DNA of 64,000 nt from Natrialba magadii ATCC 43099 (GCF_000025625.1 NC_013922.1:1860001-1924000); one strand, 5' to 3'; numbered from the stretch's first letter, positions 36,135 to 46,177 are shown. Notes: a model not told the origin generated them from the sequence alone. Made by a program: numbers and translations.

Positions 36135-37313
36135 TCACTCCGCGTTGGTCCGCACCTCGCCGACGGTGAACGTCGTCACAACCAGTTCAGGTAACGCCTC
36201 CTCGTCGACGACGATTTCGTCGGCATCCGGTTCGTACAGGGAGGCCGCCTCGCGGTCCTCCGGATCACCCTCGTAGATGACCGCCGTCAGCTCGTCGTCG
36301 TCGTCGACCGAGACGTTCTCGTCGAACGAGACGCGCACCTCCTCGTGCTCACCCGGCTCGAGTTGGTCGCTCGCGCCGAGTATCTCCCAGTCATCGGGAT
36401 CGATGTCAGTCTCGTCTGTCGCGTTCTCCTCGTCCCCATTCTCGACGACCGCAACGAATCCCTCGACCGGAATCGCCACGTCCGTAATCACGCGACTCTC
36501 GCTCGCGTCAGTAACCGTAACGGCTGGCTCCGTGTGGAACTCGAGTTCGATCGTCTCGTGGATGCCATCACGGTCGGTGTAGACGCCCAGGACTCGCTCG
36601 CCGGGTGGCGTCCCACGAGTGTCGACCTCGAAGGTGACCGTCGTCGACTCGCCGCCCTCGAGGTCGAGCGTCTGCCACTCGAGTAGCTGGCCGTCGAGAC
36701 GGAGTTCAACGGGCTGTTGGTCGTCCAGGTCGGTCGGGTTGCGGACCTCGGCGGTGACCTCCATGGTTTCGTTCGTCGTGGCACTGGTCGGCACGTCGAG
36801 GTCCTCGACGGTGAAGGAGTCCTCGAGTGTGTCGTCGATTTCCTCGGCGGTGACGGTGGCGGTGTCGCTGACGGGGTAGCCGGCCGAGAGGTACGGCTGG
36901 TCTTCGGTGCCGTCGGTCTCGGCGTAGGCGAAGTCGTCCTCGTCTGCGGTGTCCTGGTGGACCGTCGCGGTGAGGCGACCGAGCAATTCCTGCTCTGAGT
37001 CGTCGTCTCGGTCGATGGTGAGTTCCTCGTGGGTACCGTCAGAGAGCGGCTCCGAGACGGCGAGCGGTTCGGTCGCGTCGGCACCGTCGGTGATGACGAC
37101 GTAGCCGCCGTCGGAGAGGGTGACCTCGTCGATGACGACAACAGAGCCGTTCTGCTGTTGATCCTCGAATTCGATCGTGGCCTCGGGGTCGTCGTCGATG
37201 CCGAACAGGGCAGGAGCCTGTCCGACAACGATGCCCGCCGCGAGGACGATCGCAATCGCGATCAGGATAGCGACGACACGTTTGATCGTGCCGAAAGTCG
37301 GTCTCGAACTCAT
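36135..37313 (-). CDS. Membrane-anchored extracellular protein with DUF7282/CARDB-like domains
   Basis: A 392-residue protein. The single N-terminal membrane segment (about 10-33, TIKRVVAILIAIAIVLAAG) acts as a signal anchor. Beta-rich extracellular parts follow. The first (45-150) has QNGSVVVIDEVTLSDGGYVV, which I associate with the DUF7282 family. The second (165-265) has CARDB-like features, with EVTAEVRNPTDLDDQQPVEL and TTVTFEVDTRGTPPGE. A second DUF7282-like unit follows. Very acidic. The role is unknown, probably adhesive or cell-surface. The Met at 37313 gives a good anchor. Confidence 0.7.
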   Translation of the reverse strand: MSSRPTFGTIKRVVAILIAIAIVLAAGIVVGQAPALFGIDDDPEATIEFEDQQQNGSVVVIDEVTLSDGGYVVITDGADATEPLAVSEPLSDGTHEELTIDRDDDSEQELLGRLTATVHQDTADEDDFAYAETDGTEDQPYLSAGYPVSDTATVTAEEIDDTLEDSFTVEDLDVPTSATTNETMEVTAEVRNPTDLDDQQPVELRLDGQLLEWQTLDLEGGESTTVTFEVDTRGTPPGERVLGVYTDRDGIHETIELEFHTEPAVTVTDASESRVITDVAIPVEGFVAVVENGDEENATDETDIDPDDWEILGASDQLEPGEHEEVRVSFDENVSVDDDDELTAVIYEGDPEDREAASLYEPDADEIVVDEEALPELVVTTFTVGEVRTNAE

Positions 37314-37493
37314 TGGGGGGTGGGCTGGATGCGCAAGGTTACGGACTGGAGTGACGTAAAACGCGCCGTCCGTTTGCACGACACTCGTCAGACAAGTCAT
37401 GACTGACAGCGACACAGCGAGTGGCTACTGCACCGATGGGTCGGCATTCGAAGCCGGTTTAGCCGCGGGCCGTCGAACACACTATCACTACCG

Positions 37494-38423
37494 ATGCCAC
37501 TACGCGTGACGTTCCTTGGGACGGCGGGCGCGGTTCCGACGACGAACCGGAACCCGAGCGGAATCCACGTCGCCCGCGAAGGAGAGGAACTGCTGTTCGA
37601 CGCCGGCGAGGGAATCCAGCGCCAGATGATGCGCTTCGGGACCGGTTTCTCGATTTCGCACCTGTTCGTCACGCATCTCCACGGCGACCACGTTCTCGGA
37701 ATTCCGGGACTGCTCCAGACGATGGACTTCAACGACCGCGAGGAGCCACTCGCCGTTCACACCCCACACGGGACGCGACGCCAGCTCAAGGGACTCGTCA
37801 ATGCGCTCGGCAACCGCCCTTCGTTTCCAGTGCGAATTAACGAAGTGGGCGACGGCGACGTGGCCTACCGCGCCGACGAATACGAAATTCGAGCGTTCGG
37901 CACGGACCACGATACGAGATCTGTTGGGTACGCACTCGTCGAAGACGACCGCAAGGGCCGCTTCGACCGCGAACACGCCGAAGAACTGGGCGTCCCCGTC
38001 GGCCCGAAATTCTCGAAACTACACAACGGCGAGCCAGTCGAACTCGAGGACGGCACCGTCGTCGACCCCGAACAGGTCGTCGGCGAACCCCGGCCCGGCC
38101 GCAGCCTCGTCTATACCGGCGACACGCGGCCAACGGTGGCGACGATCGAGGCCGCGGACGAACCCGACCTCCTGATCCACGACGCGACCTTCGCCGAAGA
38201 CCGCGCAGATCGAGCAGCCAAGACCGCTCACTCGACGGCCCAGCAGGCTGCTGAGATCGCGACCCGCGCCGGCGCGAAACGGCTGGCACTGATGCACATC
38301 TCCTCGCGCTACGCCGGCCACACCGGCGACCACCTCGCCGAGGCGCGCGACGTATTCGACGGCGAGGTGTTCGTCCCCGAGGACGGCGATCTGGTCGAAC
38401 TCGAGTACACGGACGCGAAGTAG
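37494..38423 (+). CDS. rnz: Ribonuclease Z
   Basis: A 309-residue metallo-beta-lactamase-fold nuclease that trims the 3' ends of precursor tRNAs. It has VTFLGTAGAVPTTNRNPSG, the zinc motif HLHGDH (61-66), SLVYTGDTRP with a metal Asp, and the C-terminal HISSRYAG. Between them is the exosite insertion of the long-arm type. Length is normal for archaeal RNase Z. The DUF460 gene follows after 88 bases on the same strand. Confidence 0.95.
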   Translation: MPLRVTFLGTAGAVPTTNRNPSGIHVAREGEELLFDAGEGIQRQMMRFGTGFSISHLFVTHLHGDHVLGIPGLLQTMDFNDREEPLAVHTPHGTRRQLKGLVNALGNRPSFPVRINEVGDGDVAYRADEYEIRAFGTDHDTRSVGYALVEDDRKGRFDREHAEELGVPVGPKFSKLHNGEPVELEDGTVVDPEQVVGEPRPGRSLVYTGDTRPTVATIEAADEPDLLIHDATFAEDRADRAAKTAHSTAQQAAEIATRAGAKRLALMHISSRYAGHTGDHLAEARDVFDGEVFVPEDGDLVELEYTDAK

Positions 38424-38511
38424 CGCAACGGCATTCACTGGCCAACTGACACCACCGCCACGGACTCACACCCGCGCCGGATTTATACTCGCTACGCCCC
38501 TACCCTCGTTC

Positions 38512-40485
38512 GTGAGTACGCGAACGAGTGCGCTCGATGCAGTCGTCTTCGGGGTCGACGTCCAGAGCGGTGACGTGCGCGGTGACGCACCGTCGTACGC
38601 GCTGGTCGAGTTCGACGGCGAGACGGTCTCGCGGGACGTCGTCTCACACCGAAAACTCAGACGGCTGATCGACGACGAGGAGCCGGCGATCGTCGCGACG
38701 GACAACATGTACGAGCTGGCCGCCGACAAAGACCAGCTCATCCACCTGCTTGGCTCGCTCCCGACAGGAACGAAACTGGTGCAGGTAACGGGTGCCGAAC
38801 AGCCCGAGCCACTCTCTCGAGTCGCGAAACGCCACGGAATTCCATACGGCAAGGAACCGATGCAGGAAGCCGAGGCTGCCGCCCGCCTCGCCGCCCACAA
38901 CGTCGGCCACGAGGTCTCCGCCTTTACCGACACCACGACCGTCAAGGTCTCTCGGGGCCGCTCTACCGGCAGCGGCGGCTGGAGCGAGGACCGCTACACC
39001 CGGCGCATCCACGGCTCGGTGAAGAAACGCGCTCGCGAGGTCGAGTCCGAACTCGAGGAGGAAAACCTCGAGTACGACACCGAGATCCGGGAAGCCTACG
39101 GCGGCTACGCCAACGCGGTGTTCACCGTCGAGGCGCGCCCGCAGGATATCCCCGTCTCCCGCAATCGCTCGGGTGACGTGCGCGTCGAAATCGAGCGCGA
39201 GCGACGCGACGGGATCGAGTTCCGCCCGCTCGCAAAGCGCCGAGATCACGTCGTCGTCGGGATCGACCCGGGGACGACCACTGCCGTCGCCATCGTCTCT
39301 CTCGAGGGCGACGTGCTCGACGTCTGGAGTTCACGAACCAGCGACACTGCCGACGTGATCGAGTGGATCGTCGAACGCGGCAGGCCGATCATCGTCGCCG
39401 CGGACGTGACGCCGATGCCCGAAACGGTCGAAAAGTTCCGCCGGAGCTTCGATGCGGCGGGCTGGGTTCCGGAAACGGACCTGCCGATCGACGAAAAACA
39501 ACACCGGACACGCGACCACCCCTACGACGACGACCACCAGCGCGACGCAATGGCGGCCGCGCTGTACGCCGTCGACGCCCACGAGGACCAGTTCGAACGC
39601 ATCGCCGCGAAACTCCCGCCGGGAATCGACCGCGGCGAGGTCACCGCCCGCGTCGTCGCCGGCGAGGAGAGCGTCGAAGCTGTCCTCAGAGATCTTACCG
39701 ACGACGACGGCGACGAGGAGGAGCCGACCGAGCACGAACCGCGCGAACTCAGCGAGGAGGAACAGCGGATCAAGGATCTGGAACGACAGGTCGAACGACT
39801 CCAGTCACACGTCACAACGCTCGAGGGACGGGTCGAAGAGCGCGACGACCGCATCGACGACCTGGAACGGGAACTCGAGTCGGCCCGTCGTCAGGAGCGC
39901 AAGGAGGTGCGACAGGACCGTGAGGTGACCCGCCACCGTCGCACGGCGGAGCGACTCGAGTACGAGCGCGACGAGGCCCGCGAGCGCGTCGAGGAGTTAG
40001 AGGATAAAGTTGCGCGGATGAAGGCGCTCTGGAAGCTGGATCACTCGAACTTCAGCGACGTTTCCGCGAAGAAAGAGGGGCTGGTGCCGGTCAAGGTCGT
40101 CGAGAAGTTCACGAAGGGGGCGATCCGCGAGGCCGACGACCAGTACGGAATCGCGGAGGGGGACGTGGTCTACGTACGCGACGCGAGCGGTGCGGGGCGC
40201 TCGACGGCGGAGTTACTCGCGGGGTTCGAGCCACGAGTGATTCTGAAGGACGGCGGACTCTCGGAAGTTGCCGACGAACTGCTCTTCGAGCACGAGATTC
40301 CCGTCGGACCCGCCGGAGACGTGGCGATGCAGGAGGTGGACGAACTCGCCGTCGCACGGGAAGAGGACGTGGAGGCGGTGATCGACGACTGGCACGACCG
40401 CGCCCGGGAGCGGCGACGCGATCAGAAGGCAGCGATGGTCGATCAGCTGATCAGCGAGCATCGGGCTGGAGACAACGAGGTCTGA
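38512..40485 (+). CDS. COG2433/DUF460 predicted RNase H-fold nuclease with coiled coil
   Basis: A 657-residue archaeal protein. An N-terminal domain (about 1-200) is followed by an RNase H-like domain near 240-350 (VVGIDPGTTTAVAIVSLEGDVL with the first acidic residue, later AADVTPMPETVEK and DDDHQRDAMAAALYA). A long coiled coil spans about 410-510, and a C-terminal domain completes it. The family is predicted to be a nuclease but no function is known to me. The GTG start at 38512 opens STRTSALDAVVFGVDVQSG. Confidence 0.82.
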   Translation: MSTRTSALDAVVFGVDVQSGDVRGDAPSYALVEFDGETVSRDVVSHRKLRRLIDDEEPAIVATDNMYELAADKDQLIHLLGSLPTGTKLVQVTGAEQPEPLSRVAKRHGIPYGKEPMQEAEAAARLAAHNVGHEVSAFTDTTTVKVSRGRSTGSGGWSEDRYTRRIHGSVKKRAREVESELEEENLEYDTEIREAYGGYANAVFTVEARPQDIPVSRNRSGDVRVEIERERRDGIEFRPLAKRRDHVVVGIDPGTTTAVAIVSLEGDVLDVWSSRTSDTADVIEWIVERGRPIIVAADVTPMPETVEKFRRSFDAAGWVPETDLPIDEKQHRTRDHPYDDDHQRDAMAAALYAVDAHEDQFERIAAKLPPGIDRGEVTARVVAGEESVEAVLRDLTDDDGDEEEPTEHEPRELSEEEQRIKDLERQVERLQSHVTTLEGRVEERDDRIDDLERELESARRQERKEVRQDREVTRHRRTAERLEYERDEARERVEELEDKVARMKALWKLDHSNFSDVSAKKEGLVPVKVVEKFTKGAIREADDQYGIAEGDVVYVRDASGAGRSTAELLAGFEPRVILKDGGLSEVADELLFEHEIPVGPAGDVAMQEVDELAVAREEDVEAVIDDWHDRARERRRDQKAAMVDQLISEHRAGDNEV

Positions 40486-40515
40486 ACAGCACTGAGACGG
40501 CACGCAGAACGAGAT

Positions 40516-40695
40516 CTAGAACATACCGAACTGCTGGAGGACACTCGAGACGAGCGCTTTGACGACGAGGCCGAGACCGGCGAGAACGAGGGCGATACCG
40601 ACGGCGACGATAGGGCTCACGTACGCGACGATACCGATACCGGCAACGAGAATCAAGATGCCGACGATTCCGAGAGGTCCGAGGTGCTTCAGCAT
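40516..40695 (-). CDS. Small two-helix membrane protein
   Basis: A 59-residue protein from an ATG at 40695, starting MLKHLGPLGIVGILILVAG and ending LQQFGMF. Two hydrophobic stretches (about 8-25 and 28-48) separated by YVSP make it a membrane hairpin. The regular composition and clean start support a real gene. It is convergent with the DUF460 gene (30 bases between stops) and divergent from eif1A. The function is unknown. Confidence 0.6.
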   Translation of the reverse strand: MLKHLGPLGIVGILILVAGIGIVAYVSPIVAVGIALVLAGLGLVVKALVSSVLQQFGMF

Positions 40696-40820
40696 AGTCG
40701 TGCATGCTCAGTCAACCGAAATAAACGCCGTGGTTCGCGGGCCACTCGCCGCCAGCACGGGGTGTGATCGCCCCAGGGAATCGATAAAGGGTTAAACCGT
40801 TCGAACTCGAACCGGGGTCC

Positions 40821-41111
40821 ATGAGCGACGACGGCGAGGGTGGTCGGAAGAACCTCCGAATGCCTGAGGAGGATGAGGTCTTCGCGACCGTCACGAACAT
40901 GCTCGGAGCGAATCGGGTGACAGTACGCTGTGCAGACGGGAAAGAGCGCACTGCGCGCATTCCCGGCAAGATGCAAAAGCGCATCTGGATCCGCGAAGAC
41001 GACGTGGTCCTCGTCGAGCCGTGGGACTGGCAGGACGAGAAGGCAGATATCACCTGGCGCTACGAGAAGAGCGATGCAGACCAACTGCGTCGCGAAGGGC
41101 ACATTCAGTAA
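40821..41111 (+). CDS. eif1A: Translation initiation factor aIF1A
   Basis: A 96-residue OB-fold protein. The core [31 protein letters not shown] and [15 protein letters not shown] is characteristic of a/eIF1A, which binds the A site of the small ribosomal subunit and helps recruit initiator tRNA. ATAAAGGGTTAAACC lies about 30 bases upstream as a TATA box. Confidence 0.95.
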   Translation: MSDDGEGGRKNLRMPEEDEVFATVTNMLGANRVTVRCADGKERTARIPGKMQKRIWIREDDVVLVEPWDWQDEKADITWRYEKSDADQLRREGHIQ

Positions 41112-41256
41112 CGACGCAAAGCGACAGTTTTCTTCGGCTCGTTGGGGGTGGTGGTAGAGTTAGCGTTGGAGAGAGCGATTGCGCCGACGTGACAGGGACC
41201 TAATACGCGGGGGACACCACAGAAAGCTTATCTGGCGGGTTTACCTTTCAGTCCGC

Positions 41257-42681
41257 ATGACTCTCACTCGTCGCCAGCTCCTGCAGGGTGCCGGCGCGGC
41301 CGTCTCCGTCAGTCTCGTCACGTCTTCGGGGACGGCAGCGGCGTCGCAGTCGTCTGCAGGGTCACCCTCTTCGGACAGCCGACGGGTGTTCGTCCACCCG
41401 CAAAACGGACTGCTCGGCGAACTACTCGACGTCGTTGACTCCGTCGGCGGCACGACGCTTCGCGAGTACGACAACTTCGAGTTCGTGCTCGCAGAGGTCC
41501 CCGCAAACCGGCTGGACGAGTTGCTCGCCGCTACCGGCGTCGCAACCGTCGAGGAGGACGACGAAACCGGGATTCCCGACGACTGGTCACCGTCGCTACT
41601 CGAGTCGTTGTTGCCGCCGGACCGATCGGACTGTGAGACCCATCCCGATCAACAGGCCTCGTGGGGACTCGAGCGCATCGGCGCGAGCGAGGTCGAACCG
41701 AACGGGTCGGGCGTCGATATCGGGATTCTCGATACCGGCATCCAGACCGACCACTGTAGCCTCTCGGTCGCGGGCGGGCAGAACGTCACCGGCTCGGGGC
41801 TCCCAGACGACTACGAGGACCGCCACGGCCACGGCACGCACGTCGCCGGCGTCGCCGGTGCGGTTGATAACGGCCGCGGCGTGGTGGGGACGGCACCAAA
41901 CGCGAACCTCTACGCCGTGAAGGTGCTCGATGACGATGGCGACGGCCGCTACAGCGATCTGATCGCGGGCATCGACTGGTGTATGGAGAACGACGTAGAG
42001 ATCATCTCGATGAGCCTCGGCGGCGAGAGCGAGAGCGAGGCGGTCGCAGAGGCGATCGAAACCGCCCACTCGGCGGGCCACCTGCTCCTGTCGGCAGCCG
42101 GCAACGAAGGCAACAACGGACGCAGCTCCTGTACCGAGGAGACGATGACCTACCCGGCAACACACGACGACGTCGTCGCCGTCACCGCGATGGACGAGGA
42201 TGACACACTCGCCGCCTACAGCAGCGTCGGTGAGGGTGTCGACCTGCTCGCACCGGGCACCGACATCCGCTCGAGTACCGTCGACAATCGCTACGCCGAG
42301 GCCAGCGGAACGAGCGTCGCAGCGCCGTTCGTCGCTGGCGTTGCGGCGCTGTGCTGGGAGACGCGCGAGGAGTCGGGGACGGGGTCGGGGTCGGGGTCGG
42401 GGTCAGGGCCAGAACCGGGCACCAACGATGCAGTCCGGTCGATTCTCACCGAGACGGCGGAAACGGTGCTCGACACCTGCGCAGAAGGAGCGGGCCTCGT
42501 CGACGCCCGCGAAGCGGTGGGCGACGAGCGAGCGACGGGTGGATCCGAGCGCAGCGAGGATCAGAGTCAAATCGAGAGCGGGGCTGTCGGGACGCTCCGC
42601 GACGGCGTCTCGTCGGCGTTCGAGTGGGTCACTGACCTGGTCGGGGCAATCGTCGAACGGCTCGGACGGCTGTTCGGGTAG
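41257..42681 (+). CDS. Tat-exported subtilisin-like protease (S8, halolysin-like)
   Basis: A 474-residue secreted protease. Residues 1-30 (MTLTRRQLLQGAGAAVSVSL...) are a Tat signal. A propeptide covers about 40-125. The triad is Asp159 in GILDTG, His192 in RHGHGTHVAGVAG and Ser353 in EASGTSVAAPFVAG. A GSGSGSGSGPEPG insert near 374-388 is encoded by repeated GGGGTC. The C-terminal tail after 450 is amphipathic (AFEWVTDLVGAIVERLGRLFG). It should degrade or process extracellular proteins. The Met at 41257 is set by the Tat motif. Confidence 0.92.
   Translation: MTLTRRQLLQGAGAAVSVSLVTSSGTAAASQSSAGSPSSDSRRVFVHPQNGLLGELLDVVDSVGGTTLREYDNFEFVLAEVPANRLDELLAATGVATVEEDDETGIPDDWSPSLLESLLPPDRSDCETHPDQQASWGLERIGASEVEPNGSGVDIGILDTGIQTDHCSLSVAGGQNVTGSGLPDDYEDRHGHGTHVAGVAGAVDNGRGVVGTAPNANLYAVKVLDDDGDGRYSDLIAGIDWCMENDVEIISMSLGGESESEAVAEAIETAHSAGHLLLSAAGNEGNNGRSSCTEETMTYPATHDDVVAVTAMDEDDTLAAYSSVGEGVDLLAPGTDIRSSTVDNRYAEASGTSVAAPFVAGVAALCWETREESGTGSGSGSGSGPEPGTNDAVRSILTETAETVLDTCAEGAGLVDAREAVGDERATGGSERSEDQSQIESGAVGTLRDGVSSAFEWVTDLVGAIVERLGRLFG
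42375..42402 (+). repeat. Five GGGG runs with 2-base loops (G-quadruplex motif)
   Basis: GGGG runs lie at 42375-42378, 42381-42384, 42387-42390, 42393-42396 and 42399-42402, on the coding strand of the subtilase gene, so the mRNA carries them. The spacing is as tight as a G4 motif can be. They encode the Gly-Ser insert. Confidence 0.85.
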
Positions 42682-42825
42682 TTGTGCGCGAACGAGACGA
42701 CACTCGCTTTTTCCTGTCGGCAGCGTTAGAACTCGCCACTCGAGTACCGAGTGTGCTGTGGGTATGGGCCTGTTGTGACTACAGGTCTACTGTCCCTGTG
42801 CGGACACCGAGACGCGAAAAATCGA

Positions 42826-43107
42826 TTACTGGGAGTTGACGCGGATTTCGACAGTGCCGAAGCCGGGGACGTCGAGTTCGGTCATGTAGCCGCGAAGACG
42901 GCGACCGAGTGCGGGCAGGGCGCGTCGGAGCACGACGACTGCGAGCGTGACCGTGATGGCGGCGGTTGCCGCGTAGACTGGGTAGCTGGCTGCGACGAGC
43001 AGCGCGAACATACCGAACAGGAGTGTAACGCTGCCGACGAGGGAGCTTGCGACGTTCGGTGGTTGTGGTTCGGTACCGCGTGGGTGGGTGTGTGTTTGCT
43101 GTGGCAT
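42826..43107 (-). CDS. Small membrane protein, unknown
   Basis: A 93-residue protein with a Pro/His-rich N-terminus, two hydrophobic segments (about 25-42 and 45-63), and a charged end finishing PGFGTVEIRVNSQ. It was not recognised. It stands alone, convergent with the subtilase gene. A TATA-like AATATTATATAC near 43171-43182 is about 65 bases upstream, so any leader is longer than usual. Confidence 0.55.
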   Translation of the reverse strand: MPQQTHTHPRGTEPQPPNVASSLVGSVTLLFGMFALLVAASYPVYAATAAITVTLAVVVLRRALPALGRRLRGYMTELDVPGFGTVEIRVNSQ

Positions 43108-43451
43108 GGTGAATCAGTCGTCACCCCGAACGGGGGACGGGTGTTCTCAAATCAACCTACGTCCTCCCCGTATATAATATTTCACTTTCCTGGTAGGAAT
43201 AGAGATGTGTTACCATGCAACAGTGTAGTAAACGACCGTTATAGACCCCATAGACCATTGTAACCAATACCATGGCAATTGTTGTCTGCATTACCGAACG
43301 ATTATACATTCGAACGAAGATGATGCCGCTGTGAGTCCCAGCGGTGACGACAGTCACGACTGGGCAACACGAAGCGAGCGAGAAACGAACAGAACACAGA
43401 AAGCGCAAGACGAGTCAGAAACAGCTGTCGTGCTGGGTTCCAGCCCGGTAG
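43108..43451. other. Intergenic region with TATA box
   Basis: 344 bases, no gene seen. ATATTATATACG near 43170-43182 (minus strand) is the likely promoter of the small membrane protein gene. Bases 43200-43330 are less GC-rich; short open frames there have no motif. The right end holds the 3' flank of the class V aminotransferase gene. Confidence 0.5.
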
Positions 43452-44573
43452 CTACAGATCTGCAACGTCTTCGATCGCATCGGTCAGCGCCCGAATACTC
43501 TCGACATCGTGTTCACCCATGTGGCCGATGCGGAACGTCTTCTCACCGAGTGCGGAGCCGTACCCGTCCGAGAAGACGAAGTCGTACTCCTCGCTGACGG
43601 CGTCGATGGTTTCCGCGACATCGATTCCCTGCGTGTTCTCGATACAGCTCACCGTCTGGGACTCGTAGCCCTCCTCGGGGAACATATCGAAGTGTTCGCG
43701 CGCCCACTCGCGCGTGTACTCGGCCATCTCCCGATGGCGCTGGTCGCGCGAATCGTGACCCTCCTGGAGCATGTGCTTCATCTGCTGCCGGTAGGCGAGC
43801 ATGATCGGAATCGCCGGCGTGGAGTGGGTCTGGCCCTTCCGGTCGTAGTAGTCGAGCGAGCGCTGGAAGCCACCGTACCACGACGCGGAGTCGGACTCGA
43901 GTTCGCGCTCGTAGGCGTCGTCGCTGACGACGCAGACACCGAGTCCCGGCGGCATGGCGAACGCCTTCTGAACCGACGTGAAGATGACGTCGATGTTGTG
44001 CTCGTCGATGTCGACGAAATCGCCACCTAGCGAGGAGACCGCGTCCACAATGAAGGACGTGTCCGGATACTCCGCGACCACGTCGCCGATCTCCTCGACC
44101 GGGTTTCGGACACCGGTCGAGGACTCGTTCATCACGCACGTGACCGCGTCGTACTCGCGGTCGCTCTCCTCGAGTGCCTCGCGGACGTCCTCGGGCTTGA
44201 CCGCCTGGCCCCAGTCGTACTCGAGTGTGTCCACGGTCTTGCCCACCCGCTCGGCGACGTTGGCTTGGCGTTCACTGAAGCTGCCACAGGTCGTGACGAG
44301 GACGTTGTCGTCGACGAGGTTGAGGATCGAGCTCTCCATGAACTCGGTGCCGGAGCCGGTGAGGATGATGACGTCGTTGTCGGTGCCGAGGAACTCCTTC
44401 GTGTCCTCGACGATGGTCGTGTAGAGGTCGGTCATCCGGTCCATGCGGTGGCCGAACATCGGCTCGCACATGGCCTCGATAACGTCGTCGCGCACCTCAG
44501 TCGGGCCGGGGATGTACAGCGTCTGCTCGGGATAGTCGTCTCTGTATTCGCGTTTTTCGGTCACGGAAGCCAC
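43452..44573 (-). CDS. Class V aminotransferase (alanine-glyoxylate / serine-pyruvate type)
   Basis: A 373-residue PLP enzyme. It has LYIPGPTEVRDDVIEAM and FGHRMDRMTDLY at the start, ILTGSGTEFMESS (phosphate loop), FIVDAVSSLGGDFVD with the PLP Asp, and SVQKAFAMPPGL with the PLP lysine K203. The family includes alanine-glyoxylate, serine-glyoxylate and phosphoserine aminotransferase-like enzymes. As serA and serB lie 10 kb away, it could supply the missing phosphoserine aminotransferase step, but sequence alone does not decide. Confidence 0.82.
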   Translation of the reverse strand: MASVTEKREYRDDYPEQTLYIPGPTEVRDDVIEAMCEPMFGHRMDRMTDLYTTIVEDTKEFLGTDNDVIILTGSGTEFMESSILNLVDDNVLVTTCGSFSERQANVAERVGKTVDTLEYDWGQAVKPEDVREALEESDREYDAVTCVMNESSTGVRNPVEEIGDVVAEYPDTSFIVDAVSSLGGDFVDIDEHNIDVIFTSVQKAFAMPPGLGVCVVSDDAYERELESDSASWYGGFQRSLDYYDRKGQTHSTPAIPIMLAYRQQMKHMLQEGHDSRDQRHREMAEYTREWAREHFDMFPEEGYESQTVSCIENTQGIDVAETIDAVSEEYDFVFSDGYGSALGEKTFRIGHMGEHDVESIRALTDAIEDVADL

Positions 44574-44701
44574 CTGAGTACCGCCTACTGGGTGGCGAGA
44601 GGGTATGGTAGTTTTGGATGGCGCAGTCGAAACGAAGGGGTAGTCGCTGAGTGAGCCACAGTACCTGATCGATCGAACCTCGAGTCAACGGAGGGGAATA
44701 C

Positions 44702-45805
44702 CTAGTCGCCGTGTGGAGACGCCGACGCAGAGCCACCAGTCGTGTTCGTGCCGTGTGCGTTCGGCGTCGTCTGGGCGGTCGCCGAAGAGTCAGCTACAGC
44801 GTCGTCAGCGGCGATATCGATACCGATATCGCGGTCACTCAGATAGGAGTTTCCGGAGACGACGACGCTACCGTCCGTGAACGTCGGCCGCCGCGGGCCG
44901 TAGCCCACGATCGGGCCACCAATCTGCCAGAGCGCGTCGAGTTTGCAGAGTGCGAAGCCGACGATGATCAGCGCAAAGCCGAGGATCGTCAGTGCGGTAA
45001 TCGACTCGCCGAGCAGCGCCCAGCCAAAGACGGCAGCGACGACCGGCGTCGCGTAGTTGACCAGGCTGAGTTCGGCCGCCCCCACGCGCTCGAGAAGGAC
45101 GAAGTAGATGAGAAAGCCACCAGCCGTCGACGCCACGCCGAGGTAGAGGAGCGCGCTCGCCGAAGGGAGCGTCAGCGACGCCGAGGAAAGCCCCTCAGCA
45201 GGGTGGGCAACACTCAGAGCGTGCAAGACGGCAGCACCGACGACCATTGCCCACGCCTGCAGGGAGATGATCGGCAGCGACTCGTCGATTCCCTCGATGA
45301 GCACCGAACCGAGCGCGAACAGCGTCGCCGCGACGAACAGCAGTGCGACGCCGAGGATCTGCCCGTCGAGCGAACCGCCGGGAACCGCGATGACGACGAT
45401 ACCCGCCAATCCGACGAGCAGTCCGAGCACTGCGGGGGCGCGGATACGCTGGTTCGGCAGGAGTGCAAGTGCGAGCGGCGGCGTCACGATCGGTGTCAGA
45501 CTCAAGACGATCGCAGCAACCGCACTCGAGACGTACGACTGTCCCAGAAAGAGGAACGCGAAGTGGCCACCAACGAGCAGGCCGCCGGCGACGGCGATCG
45601 CGTACCAGTCAGTCCGGGTCCGTGGTCGCCACTCGAGTTCCCGGATCGCGACGAGGCCGACGAAGACCAGCGCGGCGATGTCGAAGCGAAGCGCCGCAAA
45701 GAGGATCGGCGGAATCGTCGCGAGTCCGACCTCGATCGCGCTGAAGGCGGTCCCCCAGACGAGCGCGAGGGCGACAAAGAGCAGGATGTCTCTGTGTGAA
45801 ATCAT
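44702..45805 (-). CDS. EamA-family (DMT) permease
   Basis: A 367-residue inner-membrane transporter with ten helices in two EamA repeats (about residues 8-135 and 150-285). ALVWGTAFSAIEVGL starts the first and INYATPV-like LVNYATPVVAAVFGWALLGE ends the second, a common signature. A hydrophilic tail of about 75 residues rich in Thr/Ala/Asp follows. DMT proteins export amino acids or metabolites; the substrate is unknown. Confidence 0.85.
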   Translation of the reverse strand: MISHRDILLFVALALVWGTAFSAIEVGLATIPPILFAALRFDIAALVFVGLVAIRELEWRPRTRTDWYAIAVAGGLLVGGHFAFLFLGQSYVSSAVAAIVLSLTPIVTPPLALALLPNQRIRAPAVLGLLVGLAGIVVIAVPGGSLDGQILGVALLFVAATLFALGSVLIEGIDESLPIISLQAWAMVVGAAVLHALSVAHPAEGLSSASLTLPSASALLYLGVASTAGGFLIYFVLLERVGAAELSLVNYATPVVAAVFGWALLGESITALTILGFALIIVGFALCKLDALWQIGGPIVGYGPRRPTFTDGSVVVSGNSYLSDRDIGIDIAADDAVADSSATAQTTPNAHGTNTTGGSASASPHGD

Positions 45806-46177
45806 TTCTAGAGAAAATGGCCTGGGGGTACTTCTGTATTCTGATTATACATCGTCAGCGCCTGAGGATGCCGAATTCGGAGTTACATGGTAACAGTGAA
45901 CAGTGATGAAGAACCGTGGTAGTCTCCGAAATCCGACAAACAGATACGCAGTGTGATACGTCGGCGATGATGGGTGGTTGGGAGCCAATCACTGATGGGT
46001 TGCGGGCAGTCACTGGCGGTGTGAGTAGAGAAAGAGGGTTTGGACGGGGATGGGGAGTGGATGATCAGTGGGCAGTTGGCGGACGATGAGCAATGGACGG
46101 TGGATGTGGATACCCAATGATGCCACTCACGAGCGAGCGCACACGAAAGAAGTCAAATGAAAGAACCGCGAGTGGCG
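45806..46177. other. Intergenic region, no gene seen
   Basis: 372 bases between two minus-strand genes. The left part (45806-45960) holds the EamA gene upstream region. Bases about 45970-46120 are rich in TGG and GATG triplets with weak internal repetition (GGACGGTGGATG) but have no coding signal. Confidence 0.5.

Noticed and set aside
44711-45799. 362-codon plus-strand frame opposite the EamA permease
   Set aside because: Very charged Arg/Asp-rich shadow; the minus strand has ten clean membrane helices.
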